Counted from the first letter of the stretch, positions 15,941-24,475 are shown. The stretch: DNA of 64,000 nt from Clostridia bacterium (GCA_017416855.1 JAFQAZ010000025.1:62001-126000), one strand, 5' to 3'. Notes: generated by a model from the letters alone, not told the origin. Translations and numbers: made by a program.

Positions 15941-16993
15941 TTACAGCATTTTTTCAATTTTTTCTTTCACAGCTTTGGCTTTTTCTGCTTCAATGTAGCC
16001 GGCTTCCATATAGAATTCTAAGGTTTCGTTTGCGCCCAGCACTTTCAGCTGACCGTTGTTTTTGGCATTTTCATAGCCAATATGTTCAGCGGTAGCGGGG
16101 AGCACCATGCCCATTGCCTGCTCGTTTTTGGTGCGGGAAATCCAGCGGACACCGTTAGAGAGAACGTCTGTGGGGTGGGATACATAGCAGGCGCCTTTAT
16201 CGGAATATTGCATGGTGTATGCTCTGCCGGTTTCGTCTGCTTCGTACTTGATACCGAAGCAGATTTCAGGGTCGTAGCACTGGCCGGGAGCACCCACTTC
16301 ATCCATTAAGGAGAAGTCTTTTTCCAAAGCATCCATATAATCATCTAATGCTTTGTCGCCAACGGCACGGTAGAGCTTAATGTGCTCTGCATCCCGTTTG
16401 GCACTATAAATCAACTTGGCACCATCCATAGGGCGGAAGTTGATGTGGCAGAGGTACATATATTCCATAGGATAGTTGCGCTGGTTTTCCAGACGCACAG
16501 TAATTTTGAACACAGAGCTGTTTTCATACAGCTTGAGCTCGGGGGAGAATTTATATTTTCTGACAAAGGCGGTGTTATGGAACAAATCGCCGCCTAAGCA
16601 GATGTATTTTCCGTTTTCATCTTCGTCACAGCAGATATAAGCGCTGTTATATTCTTCGTTGGGGATTTCACCGTGGTGTGGATGCTCGGCATCGGGAGCA
16701 CCAAAGGAGATTACACCGCAATGATATAAAAAGCCACCGTAGTTTTTCAGATATGTCATGGTGTTCTGTGGCTCTTTAACGGGGGTATCCATAAAGATTT
16801 CTTTGCCATCTACGATAAAATGCCAGATTTGCTGACCCTTAAAGGGTGTAAAAATAAAGGAACATTTTTCGTTCTGAACTTCCAGCGCTTCCACACCGGA
16901 GGCATAGCGAAAAGCGGTGACGGTAAACTTGCCGTGGGTAACCAGTTCCTGTTTGGTTTCAGTAAAGAAGCTTTTTTGTAAGTTGAGTTTCAT
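15941..16993 (-). CDS. DUF4432 family (aldose-epimerase/mutarotase-like fold)
   Basis: A 350-residue cytosolic protein of the DUF4432 type, which has the galactose-mutarotase supersandwich fold. Visible features are TPFKGQQIWHFIVDGKEIFM, then YGGFLYHCGVISFGAPDAEHPHHGEIPNEEYNSA with the His-rich active-site-like segment, then MEYMYLCHINFRP, all typical of sugar-binding mutarotase-like proteins. It lies between the creatininase-family gene and the SDR gene and has a strong AGGAGG ribosome site. It may open or epimerise the sugar handled by the operon; the reaction is not established for this family. Confidence 0.82.
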   Translation of the reverse strand: MKLNLQKSFFTETKQELVTHGKFTVTAFRYASGVEALEVQNEKCSFIFTPFKGQQIWHFIVDGKEIFMDTPVKEPQNTMTYLKNYGGFLYHCGVISFGAPDAEHPHHGEIPNEEYNSAYICCDEDENGKYICLGGDLFHNTAFVRKYKFSPELKLYENSSVFKITVRLENQRNYPMEYMYLCHINFRPMDGAKLIYSAKRDAEHIKLYRAVGDKALDDYMDALEKDFSLMDEVGAPGQCYDPEICFGIKYEADETGRAYTMQYSDKGACYVSHPTDVLSNGVRWISRTKNEQAMGMVLPATAEHIGYENAKNNGQLKVLGANETLEFYMEAGYIEAEKAKAVKEKIEKML

Positions 16994-17072
16994 AATATGA
17001 CCTCCTTTAAATAAATAAGTAGGGGCTGTAATTGAAACAGCCCCGTATTCCGTAGACTGAAATTAAAATGAT

Positions 17073-17138
17073 GCAGAATGGACAAACTGAACCGAAGCTG
17101 TATACGGATACTGCAATGGTGAAGTTTGTTCATAGCAA
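17073..17138 (+). repeat. Dispersed imperfect palindrome, copy C
   Basis: Begins AGAATGGACAAAC and ends AGTTTGTTCATAGCAA, with the two ends inverted relative to each other. It aligns along its whole length with the reverse complement of 3525-3593. It lies in the gap between the creatininase-family and DUF4432 genes. Confidence 0.7.
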
Positions 17139-17162
17139 GAAGCACAACCGTTTGCTTCTTGC
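17135..17162 (-). other. Intergenic hairpin
   Basis: GCAAGAAGC and GCTTCTTGC form a perfect 9-bp stem around a ten-base loop, directly next to palindrome copy C. No T run follows, so it may stabilise or process the polycistronic mRNA rather than terminate it. Confidence 0.45.
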
Positions 17163-17190
17163 GGTCTGTACGTTTTGAGACAGTCTCCTA

Positions 17191-17925
17191 TTAAACGATT
17201 TTCTTTTCTAAGTATTCTAAAGATTTAGCAACCATTTCATCACCGATTTCTTTCGATGCCTCGGCTGCGCTCTCGGTAAACCAATGCTTAATATCGCCTA
17301 AACGCTCTAATTTAACAGCATCGGGGTATAAAGACATTAAGATAGAGCACTCATATTTGCCAGCGTGGTCGTAACCGGTGGCGTTCTGTACTTCGGTGCT
17401 CATGGTGGGGATAACCTTAATCCAGGAGAAGGGGTCATCGCTGCCGTCTAAATTGTCGTAGTAGGAAGCATAGTTTTCGCTGCCCCACCAGCCTTTGCCC
17501 TGAGTATTTTCTAAATATCTCATAATAGCACGCTGTGATGCTTTCATATAGGAAAGAGTCATGGGTTTCAGATTTTCCTGTTCAAACTGGTGGTGAATCA
17601 CCACATATACATTGCGGTGACCAGCGTATAGCATGCTAGTGAAAATCTGGAACAGATATGCTTCGAACACATCTTCTTCGATATGAACGGTGCCGCTGGT
17701 TTCATCGGCAACAGCATAGCTTGAAGGGCTATAGTAGATGGTGGGTGCAATCATAATTTCCTTCTTTTCAGCCAGTTTTTTAATTAAGCCTTCTGCTACT
17801 AAGGTATCGCAACCGTAGGAGCAGTGAGGACCATGATATTCAACTGTACCACCGCACAGCACAACAGGAATACGATTTTCTTGTACATATTTTACTTCTT
17901 TAGGAAAGCTCATATTCAGTTCCAT
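17191..17925 (-). CDS. Creatininase-family amidohydrolase
   Basis: A 244-residue metal-dependent amidohydrolase of the creatininase family. The family metal site is seen as GGTVEYHGPHCSYGCDTLVAEGL (Glu, His and Asp ligands, about 27-49), while the usual second motif (GHGGN-like) is replaced by VIHHQFEQENL near residue 108. Characterised members open cyclic amides (creatinine) or formamides, but many family members have other substrates. The ATG at 17925 was chosen because AAGGAG lies nine bases upstream. It follows the M24 gene and precedes DUF4432 in the operon. The sugar-catabolic neighbours make true creatinine use doubtful. Confidence 0.82.
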   Translation of the reverse strand: MELNMSFPKEVKYVQENRIPVVLCGGTVEYHGPHCSYGCDTLVAEGLIKKLAEKKEIMIAPTIYYSPSSYAVADETSGTVHIEEDVFEAYLFQIFTSMLYAGHRNVYVVIHHQFEQENLKPMTLSYMKASQRAIMRYLENTQGKGWWGSENYASYYDNLDGSDDPFSWIKVIPTMSTEVQNATGYDHAGKYECSILMSLYPDAVKLERLGDIKHWFTESAAEASKEIGDEMVAKSLEYLEKKIV

Positions 17926-17965
17926 AGTGTATGTCTCCTTATATAAAATTAACATAAATTGCAGA

Positions 17966-18010
17966 AATCGTCAGGCAGGCAGGCGAAAGCCTGCCATAGC
18001 CCTGACGATT
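17966..18010 (-). other. Strong intergenic hairpin after the M24 gene
   Basis: AATCGTCAGG pairs with CCTGACGATT, and an inner GCAGGC/GCCTGC stem is closed by a GAAA loop. It lies between the M24 and creatininase-family genes and has no T run. It may protect the upstream mRNA or partly attenuate transcription, giving more M24 protein than the later products. Confidence 0.55.
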
Positions 18011-18026
18011 GTAAGTACATTTTCAA

Positions 18027-19199
18027 TTAGAATTCCAGCTCGATGATGCCCTTCTTTAAGTAGTCGGTCATCTTCTTGCAGCCATCTTTTGTGATAGCAG
18101 CGCCGATTTCCCAACGGCAACCGAAGCCTTTACCCATAATAAAGGTGTCAACCTGGAAGGTCATATTTTCTTCCAGCTTGTAGTTGGAGTCGGTTTCCAT
18201 CCATGGGGGCTCAACCTCGATCATACCGGTTCCGTGGCAGGGACCGTATACATAGCTGTCTTTGTAGCCATTTTCAACATACATATTGTAGAAGCCCTTA
18301 GCAACATCAGAAGCCATAACGCCTGCTTTTAACTGATCGATGGTCCAGTCGTGAGCCTGTTTACAGAATTCAACAGTTTCTCTTCTTTCGCCTTCTAATT
18401 TACCCATAACAATGGGCAGACCGATAGCGGGGGAGTAACCGTCAATCTTAGCGGACAGGTTCAGCTGAACGATGTCACCTTTATTAATGGTTCTGTAGCC
18501 GGAACGGCTGATCGCGTGGCTGGTGGATTTTTCGCTGAAGACATACATGGGCAGACCTTCATATTCTGCGCCTTCTTCATAGATAACGCGCTGAGCGATA
18601 CCAACCATCTGCAGTTCAGTTACGCCGGGCTTTAAGTTTCTGATAACTTCATCGGTAGCCAGGTCAACAATGCGGAAGCCTTCCTGAATACAAGCCAGCT
18701 CGTTAGCACTCTTGATCTTTCTTAATTCTACCATAATGTCGTTACATTTAACGATTTCAGCTTCGGGATAGCTGTTCTTTAAGCCTTCGTAAATAGGCAG
18801 GGTGCATTCAACGTAGCTGCCCAGACCAATTTTGATTTTGTTGCCGGTTACGCCAATAGCTTTGAATACATCATTAAAAGTGCTGGCCTGCAACTCGGGG
18901 TAAGAGGGGTCAGCAGATTCTCTGAACTCTCTTAAACAGAAGACTTTATCAATCTTACCAACGTCCTGTGCGAAGATGATACATTCGGGACCTACCATCA
19001 AAGCAGCGTCGCCATTAGCAGCAATAGCCACACCTGCACGTTCAAACAGGGGCCAGAAACCGCTGAAATATCTTGCATTAGCATAGTCAGACTCGGTGCT
19101 GGAAACAACCATTACATCAAGGCCCTTTGCAGCAACCAGTTTGGCAGCTCTTGCAATTCTTTCCTTATACTCATAATCAGGAATGCAAATTCTTGCCAT
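18027..19199 (-). CDS. M24-family (creatinase/Xaa-Pro peptidase fold) protein lacking metal ligands
   Basis: A 390-residue cytosolic protein with an N-terminal creatinase domain (about 1-145) and a C-terminal pita-bread M24 domain (about 150-390). The substrate His is retained (GPCHGTGMIEVEPPWM). However, where M24 peptidases have Asp-x-Gly and Ser-Asp-x-Thr-Arg metal ligands, this protein reads VQLNLSAKIDGYSPAIG, so both Asp ligands are lost. Creatinase itself is likewise metal-independent, so a hydrolase on an amidine or other C-N bond is more likely than a peptidase. It is the first gene of the minus operon. The ATG at 19199 has AGGAG upstream. Confidence 0.82.
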   Translation of the reverse strand: MARICIPDYEYKERIARAAKLVAAKGLDVMVVSSTESDYANARYFSGFWPLFERAGVAIAANGDAALMVGPECIIFAQDVGKIDKVFCLREFRESADPSYPELQASTFNDVFKAIGVTGNKIKIGLGSYVECTLPIYEGLKNSYPEAEIVKCNDIMVELRKIKSANELACIQEGFRIVDLATDEVIRNLKPGVTELQMVGIAQRVIYEEGAEYEGLPMYVFSEKSTSHAISRSGYRTINKGDIVQLNLSAKIDGYSPAIGLPIVMGKLEGERRETVEFCKQAHDWTIDQLKAGVMASDVAKGFYNMYVENGYKDSYVYGPCHGTGMIEVEPPWMETDSNYKLEENMTFQVDTFIMGKGFGCRWEIGAAITKDGCKKMTDYLKKGIIELEF

Positions 19200-19390
19200 G
19201 GAAAACAACTCCTTTTTAATTTATTTTGATTTGCTACCTTAATTATATAATTTTATTCTTCTTATGTATTTAGAAAATAGTAAATACTTTTTGCATAATA
19301 TTAAATAAATTTAATTTCATACAACTATTGCTATTTTGCAGATAAGGTGGTAAAATGAATATATTAAAACTAAAATGGAAGGAGATAAAC

Positions 19391-21019
19391 ATGCTACATT
19401 CAAAAACAGATTTTATACATTATTTATCTAAAATAGTGACTCCTTTAAAGGATTATTACACAGCAGGCTGTGCTGGTATCAAGTGCGGTCACACAAGTGC
19501 TCACTATAGTGAGCGTGTTGCTTTGCTTGAAGCATTTTCCCGCGTGCTATGGGGGTTAGCACCCTTGTGGGGTGGTGGCAAGGATTGCAAGGAACTGGAT
19601 GCAAAATGCTTGCAGGGCATTATTAACGGCACAGACCCGGAGCATCCGGAATACTGGGGGGAAATTACATCTGGCAGTCAGAAAATGGTGGAAACAGCGG
19701 CCTTGGGTCTTGCTCTTGTTTTGGCGCCACACAAAGTGTGGGAGCCGTTAACAGAACATCAAAAGGAAAATTTTCATAACTGGCTCATGCAGATGAATGT
19801 GGCACAGGCAGACGGGGACAACTGGAAGTTCTTTGCTGTCATGGTGAATTTAGGGCTTAAAAATGTTGGTGTTTCTTACAGTCGTGAGATCATTGATCAC
19901 GGTATTGAATGTTTTGACAGTTATTATGATTCAAACGGTTGGTATCACGATGGACAGTCCCGACAAACAGATTATTACATTGCCTTTGCCATTCATTTTT
20001 ACGGCTTGATTTATGCTAAGGTGATGGAAGAGGAGGATCCTGTAAACAGTCGGAAGTTTAAAGAACGTGCTATGCTCTTTGCTCAGGATTTTATCTATTG
20101 GTTTGCTGAAGACGGCTCTGCTTTGGCCTTTGGTCGTTCCTTAACCTATCGGTTTGCCCAATGCAGTTTTTGGTGTGCCTGTGTGTTTGCCGGCATTGAG
20201 CCTTTTTCTATGGGTGTGATGAAGGGGATTATTACCCGCCATTTAGAGTGGTGGCTGTCTAAACCAATTTTTGATAATGGCGGTATTCTAACGGTTGGTT
20301 ATGGCTATCCCAACTATATTATGGCAGAATTTTATAATGCCTTTGGTTCGCCCTATTGGGCGCTGAAGTCGTTTTTGATTCTGGCGCTGCCGGATGACCA
20401 CGAGTTTTTTACAACGGAAGCATTACCCTTGCCAAAACTGGAGGCGTTGCATATTATCCCTCAGGCCAATATGGTGATGCAGCATTTTGGTAACAATACG
20501 GTTGCTTTAACCTCGGGTCAGTGGGCGAACTGGAATCCTACTCATTGTGCTGAAAAATATTCAAAGTTTGCTTACAGTTCAAAATATGCTTTTAGTGTGC
20601 CTCATTCCAACATCGGCATAGAAAAAGCGGGTACTGACAGTATGCTGGCTTTTGATATTGACGGTGTGATTGTTGTGAGAAGAGACTATGATGAATACAG
20701 TATCTCGAAGGAGGGCACAGTGTATTCTAAATGGTCCCCCTTCCGGGGCATTACTGTTGAAACAACGCTGATTCCTACGAAAGATGGACACATCAGAAAA
20801 CACATTGTGTCAAGCGATCTTGATTGTGTTGCCTATGACTGTGGCTTTGCTACACCCTTGGAACCCCAAGGCGGTGTGGAAGGTAAGGGGGAAGCAGTAG
20901 TCATTGACTGTGAACCGAATACAAACCTGATGAATCCTTCAACTAAGATGAATGCAGTGCGATACGAGATTAAAAAAGGTGTAACAGAGATTGAAACAAA
21001 GGTTGTGTATGAGGGGTAA
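19391..21019 (+). CDS. DUF2264 domain protein (alpha/alpha-toroid, polysaccharide-active candidate)
   Basis: A 542-residue protein with no clear signal peptide, so probably cytoplasmic. It belongs to the DUF2264 type: SERVALLEAFSRVLWGLAPLW near the N-terminus, DNWKFFAVMVNLGLK, then SNGWYHDGQSRQTDYYIAFAIHFYGL, then YRFAQCSFWCACVFAG, a helix-rich toroid like those of lyases and unsaturated-glucuronyl hydrolases, followed by a beta-rich C-terminal region (about 400-542). It is the first gene of the plus-strand arm, just before a GH1 glycosidase, and faces the M24 operon across a 191-base AT-rich gap. The ATG at 19391 was chosen because AAGGAG precedes it. The catalytic activity is not established. 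Confidence 0.8.
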   Translation: MLHSKTDFIHYLSKIVTPLKDYYTAGCAGIKCGHTSAHYSERVALLEAFSRVLWGLAPLWGGGKDCKELDAKCLQGIINGTDPEHPEYWGEITSGSQKMVETAALGLALVLAPHKVWEPLTEHQKENFHNWLMQMNVAQADGDNWKFFAVMVNLGLKNVGVSYSREIIDHGIECFDSYYDSNGWYHDGQSRQTDYYIAFAIHFYGLIYAKVMEEEDPVNSRKFKERAMLFAQDFIYWFAEDGSALAFGRSLTYRFAQCSFWCACVFAGIEPFSMGVMKGIITRHLEWWLSKPIFDNGGILTVGYGYPNYIMAEFYNAFGSPYWALKSFLILALPDDHEFFTTEALPLPKLEALHIIPQANMVMQHFGNNTVALTSGQWANWNPTHCAEKYSKFAYSSKYAFSVPHSNIGIEKAGTDSMLAFDIDGVIVVRRDYDEYSISKEGTVYSKWSPFRGITVETTLIPTKDGHIRKHIVSSDLDCVAYDCGFATPLEPQGGVEGKGEAVVIDCEPNTNLMNPSTKMNAVRYEIKKGVTEIETKVVYEG

Positions 21020-21048
21020 CTTTGAACGAAAGCTATAGGAGGATTAAT

Positions 21049-22407
21049 ATGAACTTTAAAAAAGATTTTGTATGGGGAACAGCCACCTCGTCCTATCAGA
21101 TAGAGGGTGCGTGGAATGAAGACGGCAGGGGCGAGAGTGTGTGGGATGTGTTTTGTCACGAACCCGGGCACATTGACTGCGGTCACACAGGAGATGTGGC
21201 CTGCGACCACTATCACAGATTTAAAGAAGATGTTGCGTTAATGCGCTCTTTGGGGATTAAGGCTTACCGCTTTTCCATCAGCTGGTCCCGGATTTTTCCT
21301 GAGGGTACGGGAACGGTTAACGAAAAAGGTGTACAGTTTTATTCAGATTTGATTGATGAACTGCTCCAAAACGGCATTGAGCCTTTTGTCACCCTGTTTC
21401 ATTGGGACTATCCTTATGCATTATATAAAAGAGGCGGTTGGCTGAATCCGGATAGTGTCGGTTGGTTTGCAGACTACGCCGCCAAAATCAGCGAACTCTA
21501 TTCTGACAGAGTGAAGTATTTTATCACCTTTAATGAGCCCCAGTGTTTTATTGGTCAGGGGTTCTTAATGGGTTTGCACGCCCCGGGGTTACAAGTGCCC
21601 TATCGGGATGCCTTTCAGATGTGCCACAATGTGTTAAAAGCTCACGGCGCAGCAACCATCGCCCTGCGGGAGAATGCTAAACAACCCATTTTTGTTGGGT
21701 TTGCACCAACCTGTGGTGTGTGTTATCCTAGTACGGACAGTCCGGCAGATATTGAAGCGGCGCGGGAAGAATATTTTAAATGCCCGCCTGTTGACAGCGA
21801 GGTTTTGTGGAATGTGTCCTGGTGGAGTGACCCGGTTGTGTTAGGACGTTACCCTGCTGACGGACTGGAACTTTATAAGGATTATCTCCCTGAAATAACC
21901 GAAGAAGATATGAAACTGATTCATCAGCCCCTTGATTTTTATGCGCAGAACATTTATAACGGCCGTGAAGTGAGAAGGGGAGCCGACGGAAAACCACAGG
22001 TGGTTGAGCGGTATGTGGGTTCGCCGAAAACGGCTATTCAATGGCCGGTAACACCGGAATGCATGCATTGGGGGCCACGTTTTTTATATGAACGGTATCA
22101 GCTTCCTGTATATATCACCGAAAATGGCATGTCAGCACACGACTGGGTGTCCTTAGACGGAAAGGTGCATGATCCCAACCGGATTGACTTTTTACACCGG
22201 TATCTGCTGGAGCTTGAAAAGGCCACCGATGATGGTGCCGATGTGGCAGGCTACTTCCTTTGGTCCTTTATTGATAATTTTGAGTGGTCAAAAGGCTATA
22301 CCGACCGCTTTGGTATTGTCTTCTGCGATTTTGAAACCCAAGAACGCATTCCCAAGGATTCGGCGTATTGGTATAAAACATGGATAGAAGAACACAGCAA
22401 ATCATAA
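21049..22407 (+). CDS. Glycoside hydrolase family 1 (beta-glucosidase-like)
   Basis: A 452-residue cytosolic retaining beta-glycosidase. The GH1 N-terminal signature is visible (FVWGTATSSYQIEGAW). The acid/base Glu is E163 in TFNEP and the nucleophile is E358 in ITENG. It ends with the usual DNFEWSKGYTDRFGIVFCDF. No Ser/Lys phosphate-binding loop of the 6-phospho-beta-glycosidases could be confirmed, so it most likely acts on an unphosphorylated beta-glucoside, perhaps a plant glycoside. The ATG at 21049 follows AGGAGG. It lies between the DUF2264 and MBL-fold genes. Confidence 0.92.
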   Translation: MNFKKDFVWGTATSSYQIEGAWNEDGRGESVWDVFCHEPGHIDCGHTGDVACDHYHRFKEDVALMRSLGIKAYRFSISWSRIFPEGTGTVNEKGVQFYSDLIDELLQNGIEPFVTLFHWDYPYALYKRGGWLNPDSVGWFADYAAKISELYSDRVKYFITFNEPQCFIGQGFLMGLHAPGLQVPYRDAFQMCHNVLKAHGAATIALRENAKQPIFVGFAPTCGVCYPSTDSPADIEAAREEYFKCPPVDSEVLWNVSWWSDPVVLGRYPADGLELYKDYLPEITEEDMKLIHQPLDFYAQNIYNGREVRRGADGKPQVVERYVGSPKTAIQWPVTPECMHWGPRFLYERYQLPVYITENGMSAHDWVSLDGKVHDPNRIDFLHRYLLELEKATDDGADVAGYFLWSFIDNFEWSKGYTDRFGIVFCDFETQERIPKDSAYWYKTWIEEHSKS

Positions 22408-22422
22408 AGAGAGGTATGTAAC

Positions 22423-23322
22423 ATGACAAGAGCAGAGTTTTTAACAGCAAAAAGAAGAGAAAAAGTGGAAGGTTATCATGGAAAACATGCGGATTTTTAT
22501 GCCAGCCCTTCTATTGCCCGCATAGAACCCTTTAAAATTGCAGACGGGCTTTACTATGTGGGGGATAAAAGCGTGTGCGTTCATATGATTGATACAGGAG
22601 ATGGCCTGATTCTGTTAGACTCCGGCTTTTTAGGTGCAGAGCATCTTTTGATTGACAGCATCTGGCGCATGGGCTTTGACCCGGCAAATGTTCGTTACAT
22701 CATTCATTCTCACGGTCACAGTGACCATTTTGGTGCATCCAGTGAGTTTAAAAATATGTTCGGGACCAAGCTGGCCATCAGCCGGATTGATGCCGAAATG
22801 CTGAGAAGAAGAGCTGATAAAGCTATTGCCAGAAGCATCTATCCCTTTGCTAAGCTTCCTGAGTTTGACCTTGAGTTTGAGGACGGGGATGTTTTTGAGC
22901 TGGGCAACGTGAAAATCCGTTTTGTTCTGACTCCCGGACACACTGCCGGCGTTCTGAGTATGTTTTTTGAAGTGACGGACAACGGCAAGACCTATCTGGC
23001 CGGTATGTTTGGCGGCGCAGGTGTGAATGCGCTTTCTCTTCCTTATATGTTCTGCAATGAATCAGGCTATGATCGTCCCCAGCAGATGCTTGCTTCCATT
23101 GAAAAGGTTTGGGATGAGCCGGTGGTGGTACATATCGGCAATCACCCCTATAACAGCAAGACTATGGAGAAAAGAGCACAACAGTTGGCCGAAGGCGGTA
23201 ATCCCTTTGTGGCACCTGACAGCTGGCATACCTTTTTAAGTGAGCTGAAAGGTAAGGTAGAAAAGGTGATGGCAGATAACGAACAGCTGGAAAAAGAAAT
23301 GGAAGCGCTTGGCTGCAAGTAA
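22423..23322 (+). CDS. Metallo-beta-lactamase-fold hydrolase
   Basis: A 299-residue MBL-fold protein without a signal peptide. Metal-binding motifs are HSHGHSDHFGAS (about 103-114), a His in LTPGHTAGVLSMFF, and a late His in HIGNHPYNS. The N-terminus begins with a YHGKHADFYASPSIARIEPFKIADGLYYVG segment. MBL-fold enzymes hydrolyse esters, thioesters, lactones or amides. In this operon a lactone or glycoside-derived ester is a plausible substrate, but it cannot be specified. It begins 15 bases after the GH1 gene and is followed by the regulator gene 22 bases later. Confidence 0.85.
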   Translation: MTRAEFLTAKRREKVEGYHGKHADFYASPSIARIEPFKIADGLYYVGDKSVCVHMIDTGDGLILLDSGFLGAEHLLIDSIWRMGFDPANVRYIIHSHGHSDHFGASSEFKNMFGTKLAISRIDAEMLRRRADKAIARSIYPFAKLPEFDLEFEDGDVFELGNVKIRFVLTPGHTAGVLSMFFEVTDNGKTYLAGMFGGAGVNALSLPYMFCNESGYDRPQQMLASIEKVWDEPVVVHIGNHPYNSKTMEKRAQQLAEGGNPFVAPDSWHTFLSELKGKVEKVMADNEQLEKEMEALGCK

Positions 23323-23344
23323 ACATTTTCGGTGGTGATGCTTT

Positions 23345-24217
23345 ATGGAATATAAATTAAAACGGTTTTCAAAGGTGATGGAGGTTTCTAAAATTGCCAA
23401 CATTCACTATTTTGAGTTTACCAAACAGTATCATACCTTTAAAGACCGGCACAGCTTCCGGGAACTGCTGTATGTCGATAGCGGTTTCATCAATGTGGAG
23501 GCGGATCATTACACGGGTGTGCTTTCTGAAAATCAGATTCTCATTCATCAGGCTGATGAAATCCATTCGCTGACATGCCCTGAGGAAGAGGCATCGAATG
23601 TCATTATCATCGGTTTTGAATGTATGGCACCGGAGCTTGATGTGTTTGCCGCTGAACCGGTCACTCTTACCGATGGGCAGATTAAACTGCTGACGGAAAT
23701 TATCAAAGAGGGCAGAAGTGTGTTTCTGCCGCCTTATGATGTGCCCAATCAGCGGGATATGAAAAAGCGGAAGGAATATCCCTTTGGGGCAGACCAGATG
23801 ATTAAAATTAAGCTGGAAAGTCTGTTTATTGAGCTGATTCGCAGTAAAAATAATGAAGCGTCTGAAGAAAACAGCGAGATATCTGACGATAAAATGCAGG
23901 GGATTGTGCATTATTTGAATGAAAATTTCAGGGGAAAAATCACTCTTTCGGAGCTTTGCTTTTTGTTTGGCACCAACAAAACCTCCCTTTGCCATAAATT
24001 CCGAGCGGTTTGCGGTGAAACGGTGATTGCCTATATTAATAAGTTGAAAATTAAAGAAGCCAAAAGGCTTTTAAGAAGCGGAAAGTATAACTTAACGGAA
24101 ATTGCCTCTTTGGTTGGCTTTTCTTCGGTGCATTATTTCAGCCGGATTTTCAAGCAGTATGAAAAGCAGTCGCCTACAAGCTATATGAAAACGATTAAGT
24201 CCCGGTTGATGCTGTAG
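23345..24217 (+). CDS. AraC-family transcriptional regulator
   Basis: A 290-residue regulator. Residues 1-130 form a cupin-like ligand-binding domain (FRELLYVDSGFINVEADHY, NQILIHQADEIHSL). Residues about 190-285 contain two helix-turn-helix units: ITLSELCFLFGTNKTSLCHKFRAVCG and LTEIASLVGFSSVHYFSRIFKQYEKQSPTSYM, a classic AraC C-terminus. It is the last gene of the plus-strand arm and is the likely local activator of the two divergent operons, responding to a sugar or glycoside. This is inferred from position; no operator was recognised in the 191-base divergent gap. Confidence 0.9.
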   Translation: MEYKLKRFSKVMEVSKIANIHYFEFTKQYHTFKDRHSFRELLYVDSGFINVEADHYTGVLSENQILIHQADEIHSLTCPEEEASNVIIIGFECMAPELDVFAAEPVTLTDGQIKLLTEIIKEGRSVFLPPYDVPNQRDMKKRKEYPFGADQMIKIKLESLFIELIRSKNNEASEENSEISDDKMQGIVHYLNENFRGKITLSELCFLFGTNKTSLCHKFRAVCGETVIAYINKLKIKEAKRLLRSGKYNLTEIASLVGFSSVHYFSRIFKQYEKQSPTSYMKTIKSRLML

Positions 24218-24277
24218 TGGCTGATGATTTTAGCGCAGGGCGTTTTAAGGGGAAGGATATTTATATGTAAGAATGTC

Positions 24278-24434
24278 ACAAGCCTTCCCCTCGAGGGGAA
24301 GGTGGGCAACGAAGTTGCTCGGATGAGGTGTAGAAAATGCATAGCATTTTCGTAAATGAATATAACGAGACTAATGTGGCTACACCTCATCAGTCTCGCT
24401 TTGCTCGACAGCTTCCCCTCGAGGGGAAGCCTTT
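24278..24434. mobile_element. MITE-like element with long terminal inverted repeats
   Basis: About 157 bases. The left end (AGCCTTCCCCTCGAGGGGAA, then TTGCTCGGATGAGGTGTAG) is repeated inverted at the right end (CTACACCTCATCAGTCTCGC, then TTCCCCTCGAGGGGAAGCC), giving imperfect terminal inverted repeats of about 52 bases around a short AT-rich core. Each end holds a perfect 16-bp palindrome TTCCCCTCGAGGGGAA. It has no coding capacity. Similar CTCGAGGGGAAG-type repeats are, from memory, common in Clostridia genomes. Confidence 0.72.
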
Positions 24435-24437
24435 ACA

Positions 24438-24473
24438 AAAAGAACACCAACTACAAAGAGTTGGTGTTCTTTT
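24438..24473. terminator. Terminator of the small RHH gene
   Basis: AAGAACACCAAC and GTTGGTGTTCTT form a 12-bp stem with T runs on both sides. It lies directly downstream of the minus-strand ribbon-helix-helix gene and could also stop plus-strand transcripts. Confidence 0.82.
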
Positions 24474-24475
24474 GT

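Noticed and set aside
23369-23995. 208-codon open frame antisense to the AraC gene
   Set aside because: It is the complement of a convincing AraC regulator; its composition is an artefact of codon bias.
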